From JBCCMA01 sp039026595 (lineage in GTDB: Bacteria; Pseudomonadota; Gammaproteobacteria; Steroidobacterales; JBCCMA01): a stretch of 8,196 nucleotides of DNA. The stretch covers positions 1 to 8,196 of the forward strand of contig JBCCMA010000152.1 in the NCBI GenBank assembly GCA_039026595.1, given 5' to 3'. Under the pieces are notes generated by a model. The model was not told the origin of the DNA. It was given only the letters and a program-made list of their open reading frames with translations, and searched no databases. Made by a program: the position numbers and the translations under genes. Shown here in pieces: positions 1-7,291 of this stretch; position 1 is the first letter of the stretch; every line of letters starts with the position of its first letter.

Positions 1-248
1 CCGACGTCTTGATTGAGGCCTACGATCGGCCTGGACTGATCAAGGATCTTTCCACCATGTTATCGATGGAGCGCATCAACATCCTGAGCGTCCAGTCCAC
101 CGTTGAGCCGTCGACGCTCGAGGCCCGCCTCGATCTCACGCTCGAAATTCACAGCCTCGAGGAACTCAGCCGGGTGATGCAGCGGATCGGGCAGCTACCC
201 AACGTTTTGGCCGTGCGCCGCCGGGCGATCGGCGGCGCGTCGAACTGA
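1..248 (+). CDS. relA: RelA (p)ppGpp synthetase, C-terminal ACT domain (5' truncated)
   Basis: The reading frame is already open at the left edge (first whole codon at base 3) and stops at TGA 246-248, giving the last 81 residues of a larger protein. The fragment is an ACT domain: it has the AYDRPGLIKDLSTML start, a central strand pair around ARLDLTLEI, a helix with LSRVMQRIGQLPNV, and ends in the basic VRRR stretch. This matches the C-terminal regulatory domain of long RelA/SpoT proteins. The wording (AYDR-GL--D, LTLEI, N-VL-VRR) is closer to RelA than to SpoT, whose terminal ACT domain lacks the DR-GL pattern. By family knowledge RelA makes (p)ppGpp from GTP/GDP and ATP on stalled ribosomes during amino acid starvation, and the ACT/RRM region contacts the ribosome. 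The synthetase, hydrolase-like and TGS domains lie outside the window, so synthetase activity cannot be judged here. It ends 5 bases before the converging lpdA stop. Confidence 0.87.
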   Translation, partial: DVLIEAYDRPGLIKDLSTMLSMERINILSVQSTVEPSTLEARLDLTLEIHSLEELSRVMQRIGQLPNVLAVRRRAIGGASN

Positions 249-265
249 TCAACTCAACGGTTGAT
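248..265. repeat. Inverted repeat spanning the convergent relA/lpdA stop codons
   Basis: ATCAAC (248-253) is repeated in exact inverted form as GTTGAT (260-265), with a 6-base loop. It covers the last base of the relA stop, the 5-base gap, the whole lpdA stop and the lpdA C-terminal codons. It could form a 6-bp hairpin in either transcript. The stem is only half G/C and no T-run follows on either strand, so a classical intrinsic terminator is not supported. It is reported as a structure, with function unknown. Confidence 0.35.
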
Positions 266-1681
266 GGCGTGGATCGCCCGATTGTCGGCCGCGAGTGCCG
301 CCTCGTGCAACGCCTCAGACAGGCTCGGATGGGCGTGGATGGTGCGCTGGATGTCCTCGGCACTGGCTGAAAATTCCATCGCCAACACCGCTTCGGCGAT
401 CAACTCGCCCGCCATTGGCCCGATGATGTGCACCCCAAGGATCTCATCGTCGTCGGCACTCGCCAGAACCTTGGCCATGCCATTGGCCTGTTCGAGCGCC
501 TTGGCGCGACCGTTGGCTGCGAAGTTGAAGCTGCCCGCCTTGTAGTTGACGCCGGCCGCCTTCAACTCTTCTTCCGTTTTGCCGACCCACGCGATTTCCG
601 GGGCGGTGTAGATCACCGACGGAATCACGTTGTAGTTCATCTCCGCGAGTTCACCCGCAATCAAGTCCGCGACAAAGACGCCCTCTTCCGAACCCTTGTG
701 CGCCAGCATCGGACCGCGCACCAGATCACCAATGGCCCAGACGCCCGGGATGGAGGTTCGGCACTCGTCGTCGACCACCACAAATCCACGATCGTCTTTT
801 TCGATGGCCACTTCGTCCGCGATCAGACCCTCGCTGTAAGGCCGACGGCCCACGGCGACGATGACCTTGTCGACCTCGATTGACTGTTCTCCGTCCTTGT
901 CGTCGTAGCGCACGGTGACGCCGCCGTCATGCTTGTCAGCCGCCTTGACCGTGGCGTTCAGGCGAATGTCCAGCCCCTGCTGCTTGAACTGGCGCTGCGC
1001 GTTCTTGGCCACCTGCCGGTCCGCCATGAACAGGAATTCGGGCTGCGCTTCCAAGATGGTGACCGACGAGCCGAGACGGCTCCAGACACTGCCCAGCTCA
1101 AGGCCAATCACACCGCCGCCGATGACCGCCAACCGAGGTGGCACTGCATCAAATTCCACGGCACGCCACGAGTCAACGATCACTTCCTCGTCAAACGGCA
1201 TAAACGGAAGCTCGATTGGCTGGGAACCAGCGGCAAGGATCACCTGATCCGCCTTGAGGTCTTGAGTGCTGCCATCGTGGTCAGTAAACCGGACCTCGCC
1301 CGGCGCGGTGAGCGTACCGGTCCCTTTCATGCCGGTGACCTTGTTGGCCTTGAACAGCGCTTCGACGCCACCGGTGAACTGCTTCACGATGCCCGCGCGC
1401 CGTTTCTGCATATCCGGCACGTTGATCACCGGCGGCGACACGGTAATGCCGTGGGTTTCGAATTCGTGCGCGGCACGGTGAAACAACTCGGACGACTCGA
1501 GCAACGCCTTGGACGGAATGCAGCCCGCGTTCAGGCAGGTGCCGCCGAACGTCGCGGTGCCGTCATAGTTGATCCATTTGTCGATGCAGGCAACGGATTT
1601 GCCGTGCTGCGCGGCGCGGATGGCCGCAACGTAGCCGGCCGGGCCGGCGCCAATGACGATGACGTCAAACGTGGTACTCAT
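254..1681 (-). CDS. lpdA: Dihydrolipoyl dehydrogenase (E3 of 2-oxoglutarate dehydrogenase)
   Basis: A 475-residue flavoprotein of normal family length that reoxidises the dihydrolipoyl arm of E2, passing electrons through a disulfide and FAD to NAD+. The FAD-binding GAGPAG lies at residues 11-16 and the redox-active disulfide in GGTCLNAGCIPSK (Cys49 and Cys54). The NAD-binding GGGVIG is at about 188-193, and the second FAD motif is AIGD at about 316-319. The catalytic His-Glu pair sits in HPSLSE (His451 and Glu456). All expected active-site residues are present. The ATG at 1681 is preceded by GGAGA (1691-1695) at 9-base spacing, which supports this start. It is the last gene of the sucA-sucB-lpdA cluster, 89 bases after sucB. 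The position argues for a role in 2-oxoglutarate dehydrogenase, but E3 is commonly shared with pyruvate dehydrogenase and the glycine cleavage system, and the window cannot show whether another copy exists. Confidence 0.97.
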   Translation of the reverse strand: MSTTFDVIVIGAGPAGYVAAIRAAQHGKSVACIDKWINYDGTATFGGTCLNAGCIPSKALLESSELFHRAAHEFETHGITVSPPVINVPDMQKRRAGIVKQFTGGVEALFKANKVTGMKGTGTLTAPGEVRFTDHDGSTQDLKADQVILAAGSQPIELPFMPFDEEVIVDSWRAVEFDAVPPRLAVIGGGVIGLELGSVWSRLGSSVTILEAQPEFLFMADRQVAKNAQRQFKQQGLDIRLNATVKAADKHDGGVTVRYDDKDGEQSIEVDKVIVAVGRRPYSEGLIADEVAIEKDDRGFVVVDDECRTSIPGVWAIGDLVRGPMLAHKGSEEGVFVADLIAGELAEMNYNVIPSVIYTAPEIAWVGKTEEELKAAGVNYKAGSFNFAANGRAKALEQANGMAKVLASADDDEILGVHIIGPMAGELIAEAVLAMEFSASAEDIQRTIHAHPSLSEALHEAALAADNRAIHAINR

Positions 1682-1728
1682 TTTTTATGCTCTCCGGCCC
1701 GGCACGCCGTCGCGCCGCGCGTTTCAAT

Positions 1729-1764
1729 CGGTAATCTGGGCGGTAATCTGGGCGACAATCTGGG
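1729..1764. repeat. Three tandem copies of a 12-base unit between sucB and lpdA
   Basis: Bases 1729-1740 and 1741-1752 are identical copies of CGGTAATCTGGG. Bases 1753-1764 are a third copy with two changes, CGACAATCTGGG. In the transcribed direction (minus strand) the unit reads CCCAGATTACCG. The array lies wholly in the 89-base sucB-lpdA spacer, 7 bases beyond the sucB stop. The unit is a multiple of three, so changes in copy number would not shift any frame through it. It may be a small slippage-generated repeat or a processing/protein-binding element; the sequence alone does not say which. Confidence 0.85.
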
Positions 1765-1770
1765 TGCGCG

Positions 1771-2982
1771 TCAGACCTGCAGCAACAGCCGCGCCGGATC
1801 TTCCAGCGCCTGCTTCACATGCACGAGGAACTGCACCGCTTCTTTTCCATCGATGATGCGGTGGTCATACGTCAATGCGATGTACATCATCGGGCGGATC
1901 ACCACCTCGCCGTTCACCGCCATCGGTCGATCCATAATCTTGTGCATGCCAAGAATGGCGCTTTGCGGTGGGTTCAAGATCGGCGTCGACATTAAAGAGC
2001 CAAAGACGCCACCGTTGGTAATTGTGAACGTGCCGCCCGTGATGTCATCAAGGCCGATCTGGCCATCCCGCGCGCGAAGCGCGTAGCTGTTGATGGACTG
2101 CTCAATGTCGGCAAGGCTCATCATCTCGGCGTTTCGCAACACCGGCACCACCAGGCCCTTCTCTGTGGACACGGCGATGCCCACGTCGTAGTAGTCGTGG
2201 TAGATCACATCGTTGCCCTCGAGCGACGCATTGATCACCGGGAAGCGACGCATGGCTTCGATGCTGGCTCGCACGAAAAAGGACATGAAACCCAGCCGTA
2301 CGCCGTGGGTTTTCTCAAAGGAATCCCGATACTCGGCGCGCAGCCGCTTCACCTCTGTCAGGTCCACCTCATTGAATGACGTGAGCATGGCGGCGGTGCT
2401 CTGGGCTTCGACCATCCGCTCCGCAATCCGCGCCCGCATCCGTGACATCGGCACGCGCTGCTCCGTGCGCGCACCCGCGACCGGCGGCGCCGCTGGCTTG
2501 GCCGACTCAGCCGCACGCGCGGCCGGCGCAGCGTTGCCTCGATCCATGTGGGCCTGAACGTCCGCTTTCGTGATGCGCCCATGGTTTCCCGTGCCCTTGA
2601 TCGCGGACGCGTCCAGACCGTGTTGCTCAACCAGACGGCGCACGGACGGACTGAGTTTATGTGCCCCGTCCGCCGCCTCGGGCGCCTTATCGGATGTGTC
2701 TGCGGTGGCTTCCGGCGCCGCGTCCGCCGGCTTGGCCGCCACCTCGCCCTCCGCGATCGTCGTAAGTGGATCGCCGCTGGTCACGGTGGCCCCGTCGTCT
2801 GCGATGATGTCGCCCAGCACGCCGCTGACGGGTGCCGGCACCTCAAGGACCACTTTGTCGGTTTCGAGGTCGACCAGATTCTCATCCCGCTCGACGGCGT
2901 CGCCGGGGCGTTTATGCCAGGTCACCACGGTTGCGTCGGCAACCGACTCGGGCAGATTGGGTACGTTGACTTCCACGCTCAT
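1771..2982 (-). CDS. sucB: Dihydrolipoyllysine-residue succinyltransferase (E2 of 2-oxoglutarate dehydrogenase)
   Basis: A 403-residue core subunit that carries the succinyl group on a lipoyl arm and transfers it to CoA. Residues 1 to about 77 form one lipoyl domain with the ETDKVVLEV motif, Lys43 being the lipoylated residue. An Ala/Pro-rich linker follows (about 80-108), then the peripheral subunit-binding domain (about 110-146, LSPSVRRLV...GTGNHGRITKADV), which docks E1/E3. A second Ala/Pro linker leads to the acyltransferase domain (about 177-403). Its C-terminal HRIIDG contains the catalytic His374 and Asp378, and FTITNGGVFGS is also typical. The length, single lipoyl domain and position directly after sucA identify succinyltransferase rather than the pyruvate E2. 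The ATG at 2982 has only a weak upstream GGAAC (2993-2997). The 42-base gap from sucA suggests co-transcription. The ending ARLLLQV is where the family normally ends, so the TGA at 1771-1773 looks genuine. Confidence 0.97.
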   Translation of the reverse strand: MSVEVNVPNLPESVADATVVTWHKRPGDAVERDENLVDLETDKVVLEVPAPVSGVLGDIIADDGATVTSGDPLTTIAEGEVAAKPADAAPEATADTSDKAPEAADGAHKLSPSVRRLVEQHGLDASAIKGTGNHGRITKADVQAHMDRGNAAPAARAAESAKPAAPPVAGARTEQRVPMSRMRARIAERMVEAQSTAAMLTSFNEVDLTEVKRLRAEYRDSFEKTHGVRLGFMSFFVRASIEAMRRFPVINASLEGNDVIYHDYYDVGIAVSTEKGLVVPVLRNAEMMSLADIEQSINSYALRARDGQIGLDDITGGTFTITNGGVFGSLMSTPILNPPQSAILGMHKIMDRPMAVNGEVVIRPMMYIALTYDHRIIDGKEAVQFLVHVKQALEDPARLLLQV

Positions 2983-3024
2983 GATTCGGTGAGTTCCGTT
3001 TGATTACAAATTGGGTGGGGGTGG

Positions 3025-5847
3025 CTACTTCGGCGCCAGCCCCAAAGCCGCGTCGACCAGATTTTTCTGCTGTTCAACGTGAACACTGTGATAACCGGAG
3101 GCCGGTGCCGCCGACCCCGGGCGCCCTGCGTAGAACAGGTTGTGCTGAGGGCCAAGGCCCGCCTGCAGCTGATGTCGAATCTGATACCACGCACCCTGGT
3201 TCTGGGGCTCTTCCTGGCACCAGACAACATCCTCGGCGTTGCTGTACCGCTCGATCTCCGCCAGATAATAATCGGACGGGAACGGGTACAACTGCTCGAT
3301 GCGGACCAGCGCGACGTTTTCGAGACCGGCCGCGCGGCGTGCGTCGCTGAGATCGTAGTAAACCTTGCCGCTGCAGAACACGATCCGCTTTACCGCTTCG
3401 TCGCGCTTTATCTCGCGATCAGCAATCACAAGTTGAAAACCGCCGCTCTCGATCAACTGCCGATCGGACACCGCATCCTTGTGGCGCAGCAAGCTCTTGG
3501 GTGTCATAACGATCAATGGTTTGCGCAGCGGGCGCAGCATCTGCCGGCGAAGCATGTGGAACATCTGTGCGGGCGTGGACGGGACGCAAACCTGGATATT
3601 GCCCTCGGCGCACATTTGCAAGAACCGCTCAAGCCTGGCCGAAGAATGCTCCGGGCCCTGACCTTCGTATCCGTGCGGCAATAACATGACCAGTCCGCAC
3701 AATCGCCCCCACTTGGTCTCGCCCGACGTGATGAACTGGTCGATGACGACCTGAGCGCCGTTTGCAAAGTCACCGAACTGCGCCTCCCACAGAACCATTG
3801 TGCGAGGCTCTGTGGTCGCGAAGCCGTATTCAAAACCGAGTACCGCTTCTTCGGACAGCAGGCTGTCGATCACTTCAAATTTTGGCTGATCGGCTGACAG
3901 GTGCTGCAGCGGAACGTGCGTGCGGCGTTCATCCTGCGCATGCAGCACGGCGTGGCGATGGAAGAACGTGCCGCGGCCGGAATCCTGACCGGTCAACCGA
4001 ATGGGATAGCCGTCGTCGAGCAGACTGGCGTAGGCCAGATTTTCGGCAAAGCCCCAATCCATGCCGCGCTCGCCAGCCAGCATCTTGCGCCGATCATCCA
4101 GAATCTTGCTCACGCGATTGTGCAGCACCAGATCGTCCGGAATGGCCAGCATGGCCTCTCCGAGGCGCTGAGCGGCTTCGGCGCTGATACGCGTCTCGAC
4201 TCCGAGGTTCAGACTGCCTTCGGTGTACGCAGACCAGTCGATCGTATATTCGTCACCGCTGGTTCCCACAAGAGCGTCCGGCAACGGCTGTCCGGCATCG
4301 AGCCGTTCGCGATAGTTCTCCGCCATTGCGCGCGGCGCGCTCTCCGCAACGACACCGTCGCCTACAAGCTGGTCGGCATACAACGCTCGGGTACTCTTGC
4401 GCCCGCGAATGGTCTTGTACATGTGCGGTTGGGTGGCCGCGGGCTCGTCGGCTTCGTTGTGCCCGTGTCGGCGATAACAAACCAGATCGATGACGACATC
4501 CTTGTTAAAGCGCATGCGGTAATCGAGCGCGATGCGCGCCACCATGATGACCGCCTCCGGATCGTCAGCGTTGACGTGCAGGATGGGCGCTTCAATCATT
4601 TTGGCGACGTCGCTGCAGAAAGGGGTTGAGCGCGCGTCGCGGGGATGGCTTGTAGTGAAGCCAACCTGATTGTTGCAAATAATATGGACCGTGCCGCCGG
4701 TCGCAAATCCGCGGGTCTCGGAGAGCTGGAAGGTCTCCATAACAACGCCTTGCCCGGCAAATGCAGCATCACCGTGGATCAGAATGGGTAATACGCTGTC
4801 GCGGCCCTTGTCATTGCGCCGCTCCTGGCGCGCACGGACCGAGCCCTCAACCACCGGATTCACAATCTCAAGATGAGAGGGGTTGAAGGCCAGCGCAACG
4901 TGGACGTTGCCACCGGATGTGCGGAGGTCCGCCGAGAACCCAAGGTGGTATTTCACATCGCCCGAGCCCTCAGTCGTACTCACCCGGCTGGTCCCCTCAA
5001 ATTCCGAAAACAGCTCAGAGGGCGACTTGCCCAGAACATTGACCAGAACATTGAGCCGACCGCGATGCGCCATGCCGATCACACATTCGTTCACGCCCTG
5101 CGATCCGCCGCGCTGGATCACCTCGTCAATCAGCGGAATGAGGCTCTCACCGCCCTCTAGCGAGAAACGCTTCTGACCCACGTAGCGCGTATGCAGATAG
5201 CGCTCGATGCCCTCTGCCGCAGTGAGATGCGCCAGCAATTGCTCGCGCCGGGCATTTTCAAGCGTTCCGCCCATACGCTCGGTCTCGAACCGCTCGCGCA
5301 GCCACAGGCGCTCCGCGGTGTTGCTGATGTGCGAGAATTCGGCGCCGACCGGCCCGCCATATATGCGGTCCAGAGCACTGACGATCTCCCGGAGCGTGAG
5401 CTGATCGGTGCCGGCGAGATCGGCCGTGACGAAGCGCGTCTCCAGATCACTGTCCGTCAGGCCGTGGAATCCGAGCGCCAGATCGGGCGCCGACGGCGGC
5501 GGCGTCAGATCGAGCGGATCAAGCCGGGCCTCAAGATAGCCGTGGAGACGATAGTTGGTAATGAGCCGCAGAACAGCCGCCTGCTTTTCCAGATCACCCG
5601 AGGACGCATCTGTCACGGGAGCGGCGGCCACCGACGGTCGGCGCGCGCGCTCGACCAACGCTTCGCGAATCGTGTTGTGATCCACGTCGGGGCCGGCGCC
5701 GTTTGTTAACGACTTGAAATAGTGTACCCAGGCCGGATCCAGGGCCTTGGGGTTGTCGAGATACTGCTGATAAAGCGCTTCGACGAGCGCGGCGTTTCCC
5801 CCAAAAAGAGGGCTTGAGGCGTAACGCGCCTCTAGTGAGTCACTCAT
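3025..5847 (-). CDS. sucA: 2-oxoglutarate dehydrogenase E1 (thiamine diphosphate-dependent)
   Basis: A 940-residue homodimeric E1 subunit, close to the usual length of about 930-940. It decarboxylates 2-oxoglutarate with thiamine diphosphate and succinylates the E2 lipoyl group, committing carbon through the TCA cycle to succinyl-CoA. The N-terminal segment SSPLFGGNAALVEALYQQYLD (about 11-31) is the characteristic OdhA/SucA leader associated with complex assembly. Active-site motifs are intact: MAHRGRLNVL (His261), FNPSHLE (about 321-327), GDAAFAGQG (359-367, cofactor/metal region), NNQVGFTT (about 392-399), HGHNEADEP (461-469), SGRGTFFHRHAV (about 623-634) and HGYEGQGPEHSSAR (725-738). The ATG at 5847 is preceded on its strand by AGGAGT (5858-5863) at 10 bases, a strong ribosome binding site. 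It is the first gene of the sucA-sucB-lpdA cluster and divergent from yceI. There is no sign of frameshift or loss. Confidence 0.98.
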   Translation of the reverse strand: MSDSLEARYASSPLFGGNAALVEALYQQYLDNPKALDPAWVHYFKSLTNGAGPDVDHNTIREALVERARRPSVAAAPVTDASSGDLEKQAAVLRLITNYRLHGYLEARLDPLDLTPPPSAPDLALGFHGLTDSDLETRFVTADLAGTDQLTLREIVSALDRIYGGPVGAEFSHISNTAERLWLRERFETERMGGTLENARREQLLAHLTAAEGIERYLHTRYVGQKRFSLEGGESLIPLIDEVIQRGGSQGVNECVIGMAHRGRLNVLVNVLGKSPSELFSEFEGTSRVSTTEGSGDVKYHLGFSADLRTSGGNVHVALAFNPSHLEIVNPVVEGSVRARQERRNDKGRDSVLPILIHGDAAFAGQGVVMETFQLSETRGFATGGTVHIICNNQVGFTTSHPRDARSTPFCSDVAKMIEAPILHVNADDPEAVIMVARIALDYRMRFNKDVVIDLVCYRRHGHNEADEPAATQPHMYKTIRGRKSTRALYADQLVGDGVVAESAPRAMAENYRERLDAGQPLPDALVGTSGDEYTIDWSAYTEGSLNLGVETRISAEAAQRLGEAMLAIPDDLVLHNRVSKILDDRRKMLAGERGMDWGFAENLAYASLLDDGYPIRLTGQDSGRGTFFHRHAVLHAQDERRTHVPLQHLSADQPKFEVIDSLLSEEAVLGFEYGFATTEPRTMVLWEAQFGDFANGAQVVIDQFITSGETKWGRLCGLVMLLPHGYEGQGPEHSSARLERFLQMCAEGNIQVCVPSTPAQMFHMLRRQMLRPLRKPLIVMTPKSLLRHKDAVSDRQLIESGGFQLVIADREIKRDEAVKRIVFCSGKVYYDLSDARRAAGLENVALVRIEQLYPFPSDYYLAEIERYSNAEDVVWCQEEPQNQGAWYQIRHQLQAGLGPQHNLFYAGRPGSAAPASGYHSVHVEQQKNLVDAALGLAPK

Positions 5848-5894
5848 GGTGACGGCAACTCCTGCGGCGGTGAAGTTTGGCCGTTGTGATCCCG

Positions 5895-5900
5895 TATATA
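5895..5900 (-). promoter_or_regulatory. Possible -10 element for the sucA-sucB-lpdA cluster
   Basis: The only AT-rich island near sucA reads TATATA on the minus strand (part of GTTATATA). It would start transcription about 40 bases before the sucA ATG. No recognisable -35 hexamer is present at 16-18 bases, so it would have to be activator-dependent or is not a promoter. The motif is self-complementary, so it gives no direction by itself. Confidence 0.25.
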
Positions 5901-5958
5901 ACCGGTGTCCTGCCGGGACCGTAGTTTAGCCGATGGCAACATCCGAAGGAATGCTGGT

Positions 5959-5987
5959 TCGACAAAAATGCCCGCCTGTTCGATAAT
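5959..5987 (+). promoter_or_regulatory. Sigma70-type promoter upstream of yceI
   Basis: TCGACA (5959-5964) and GATAAT (5982-5987) each match the sigma70 consensus at five of six bases and are separated by exactly 17 bases. A start near base 5994 would give a leader of about 90 bases before the yceI ATG at 6085. This is the best promoter match noticed in the window. It lies inside the 237-base gap between sucA and yceI (5848-6084), which otherwise holds only the TATATA motif and the leader hairpin. Confidence 0.6.
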
Positions 5988-6013
5988 TTGCGGACCGCGT
6001 CCAATCAAACCGG

Positions 6014-6039
6014 CGCTACCGGCCCGACAGCCCGTAGCG
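6014..6039 (+). other. Predicted hairpin in the yceI leader
   Basis: CGCTAC (6014-6019) pairs with GTAGCG (6034-6039). Inside it GGC (6021-6023) pairs with GCC (6030-6032), leaving a single C/C mismatch and a 6-base loop. It lies within the leader expected from the promoter at 5959-5987 and about 45 bases before the start codon. A pyrimidine-rich stretch follows (about 6046-6061), but no T-run directly abuts the stem, so an intrinsic terminator is not claimed. Confidence 0.4.
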
Positions 6040-6084
6040 GCCGCGTCTTACCCCCTTTTCCTGAGCCTGTTACTGGAGCCGCCC

Positions 6085-6702
6085 ATGCTTAAGCCCCTCC
6101 CCATTTTCTCCCGCGCCGCGATTGTCGCCGCTGGCCTGTCAAGCCTCGCCCTCGCCGTTTCGGCCACCGCGCTCGATCTCGGTGATACGCCGGCCGGCAA
6201 CTATGAGGTTGAGAAAACCCATGCGTACATCACCTTTTTCTACGATCATCAGGGGTATTCGAAGCCCTACCTCCGATTCCGGTCGTTCGACGGTACGCTG
6301 GCCCTCGATCCGTCTGATCTCGCCGCCAGCCGGGTCAATGTGACCATCCAGACCAGCAGCATCGACAGTGGCGTGGATATCTTTGACGACCATCTGCGTG
6401 GGAGCGGTTTCTTTGACGTTGAAAACCACCCGGAAGCCACGTTCTCGACGACCGCGTTTTCGCCAAGCGACGATGGCGGCACGCTGACCGGTGATCTGAC
6501 ACTCAAAGGCATTACCAAGCCGGTCACGCTCGACGTCACGTTCAACAAAGCAGGAAAGAACTTCCGCTCGAAAGTGCCTCAGGTCGGGTTTTCGGCCAAG
6601 GGCGTCATCAAGCGCTCGGATTGGGACCTCGGGAAATACGCGCCGGCCGTGGGTGACGAGGTCACGCTGCTGATCGAGGCAGAATTCCAGAAAACCAAAT
6701 AG
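6085..6702 (+). CDS. yceI: YceI-family secreted lipid-binding protein
   Basis: A 205-residue exported protein of the YceI family, an eight-stranded lipocalin-like barrel that in characterised members holds long isoprenoid lipids. The N-terminus is a Sec signal peptide: Lys3 and Arg10, a hydrophobic core (about 11-25), and an Ala-Thr-Ala cleavage site after residue 29. The mature part begins LDLGDTPAGNYEVEKTHAYITF and continues with the family pattern: repeated beta strands, SSIDSGVDIFDDHLRGSGFFDVENHPEATF, a GDLTLKGITKPVTLDV segment, and VGFSAKGVIKRSDWDLGKYAP near the end. The reading frame is open upstream to 5905, but the ATG at 6085 is chosen because GGAG (6075-6078) lies 6 bases before it and it places the signal peptide at the N-terminus. 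It should be periplasmic. The substrate cannot be read from the sequence. It has its own likely promoter and is convergent with a lipocalin gene 23 bases downstream. Confidence 0.93.
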   Translation: MLKPLPIFSRAAIVAAGLSSLALAVSATALDLGDTPAGNYEVEKTHAYITFFYDHQGYSKPYLRFRSFDGTLALDPSDLAASRVNVTIQTSSIDSGVDIFDDHLRGSGFFDVENHPEATFSTTAFSPSDDGGTLTGDLTLKGITKPVTLDVTFNKAGKNFRSKVPQVGFSAKGVIKRSDWDLGKYAPAVGDEVTLLIEAEFQKTK

Positions 6703-6725
6703 GCTGGCTTTGCGCCGGGCGCGCG

Positions 6726-7268
6726 TTATTTGACCGCGCGCTCGGCCAATGACTGTTGTGGCACACGGCGAATGCGATAGCGTTCGTAGCCCATTTCCAC
6801 CGCACGCTCCACGAGCGATGCGTAGCGTGACGCCTCGATCTGAGGCGTACGCGCCATGATCCAGACGTAGTCGCGTTTCGAGCGCGCGATAATGGTCTCG
6901 CTGTAGTCCGGATCAACCCACGCGATCACGTACTCCGCCTTGATTGGCCAGATGAAGCGCATGCCCCATACGGCGTTCGACGGATCATCACGAACAAACC
7001 CAACGGGATTGTAGGTCTTGAGCGGCCCATCGAACGCCCCATCGTTAAACCGGAAGGTCGTCGCAATCCGCGTGTCGCTCGTCCGCTCATAAGTCTCGAT
7101 CGCGTTGTGTGCCGTTTTCTCAAGCGCGGTGGGAATATTGGCAATGACGTACCAATCACCCATGAATCGACCAAGATCGACGGCCGGCGCCGTCGGGACG
7201 GTCGGCGCGCTGGCGCATCCGGCGAGAGCGCCCAGAACGGCGACAAAAGGAATACGGCTCAAACTCAC
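6726..7268 (-). CDS. blc: Blc-type outer-membrane lipoprotein lipocalin
   Basis: A 180-residue bacterial lipocalin. The N-terminus is a lipoprotein signal: Arg5, a short hydrophobic core and the lipobox Leu-Ala-Gly-Cys ending at Cys18. The residue after Cys is Ala, not Asp, so by the Lol rule it should go to the outer membrane. The lipocalin signature GDWYVIA starts at Gly37 (Gly-Asp-Trp) and the conserved DYVWIMARTP strand is at about 133-142, followed by a C-terminal helix. Length and order match E. coli Blc, which binds lysophospholipids and fatty acids; that function is inferred from the family. A GTG start at 7268 is chosen because GGAG (7276-7279) lies 7 bases upstream and gives a compact signal peptide. 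A longer form from a TTG at 7292 adds eight residues, lacks such a site and would begin at the edge of a hairpin. No clear promoter was found; read-through from the tRNA genes is possible. Confidence 0.92.
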   Translation of the reverse strand: MSLSRIPFVAVLGALAGCASAPTVPTAPAVDLGRFMGDWYVIANIPTALEKTAHNAIETYERTSDTRIATTFRFNDGAFDGPLKTYNPVGFVRDDPSNAVWGMRFIWPIKAEYVIAWVDPDYSETIIARSKRDYVWIMARTPQIEASRYASLVERAVEMGYERYRIRRVPQQSLAERAVK

Positions 7269-7291
7269 TGTGGAACTCCGCGGGTCAAACA

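Noticed and set aside
929..2086. A 385-codon open frame on the + strand opposite lpdA and the end of sucB
   Set aside because: It is antisense to two clearly real genes, has no family resemblance, is Arg/His-rich as expected of shadow frames in GC-rich DNA, and crosses the spacer repeat by chance.
3901..4629. A 242-codon + strand open frame inside sucA
   Set aside because: It is fully antisense to intact sucA motifs and shows no recognisable domain; GC-rich coding DNA commonly produces such frames.
5897..5902. TATAAC on the + strand as the yceI -10 element
   Set aside because: No acceptable -35 at 16-18 bases, and a much better promoter lies at 5959-5987.
5905..6084. N-terminal extension of the YceI protein to a start at 5905
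   Set aside because: It has no ribosome binding site, overlaps the likely promoter, and would bury the signal peptide 60 residues into the protein.
6703..6725. GC-rich partial palindrome between yceI and the lipocalin gene as a terminator
   Set aside because: The possible stem is only about four base pairs and no T-run follows on either strand.
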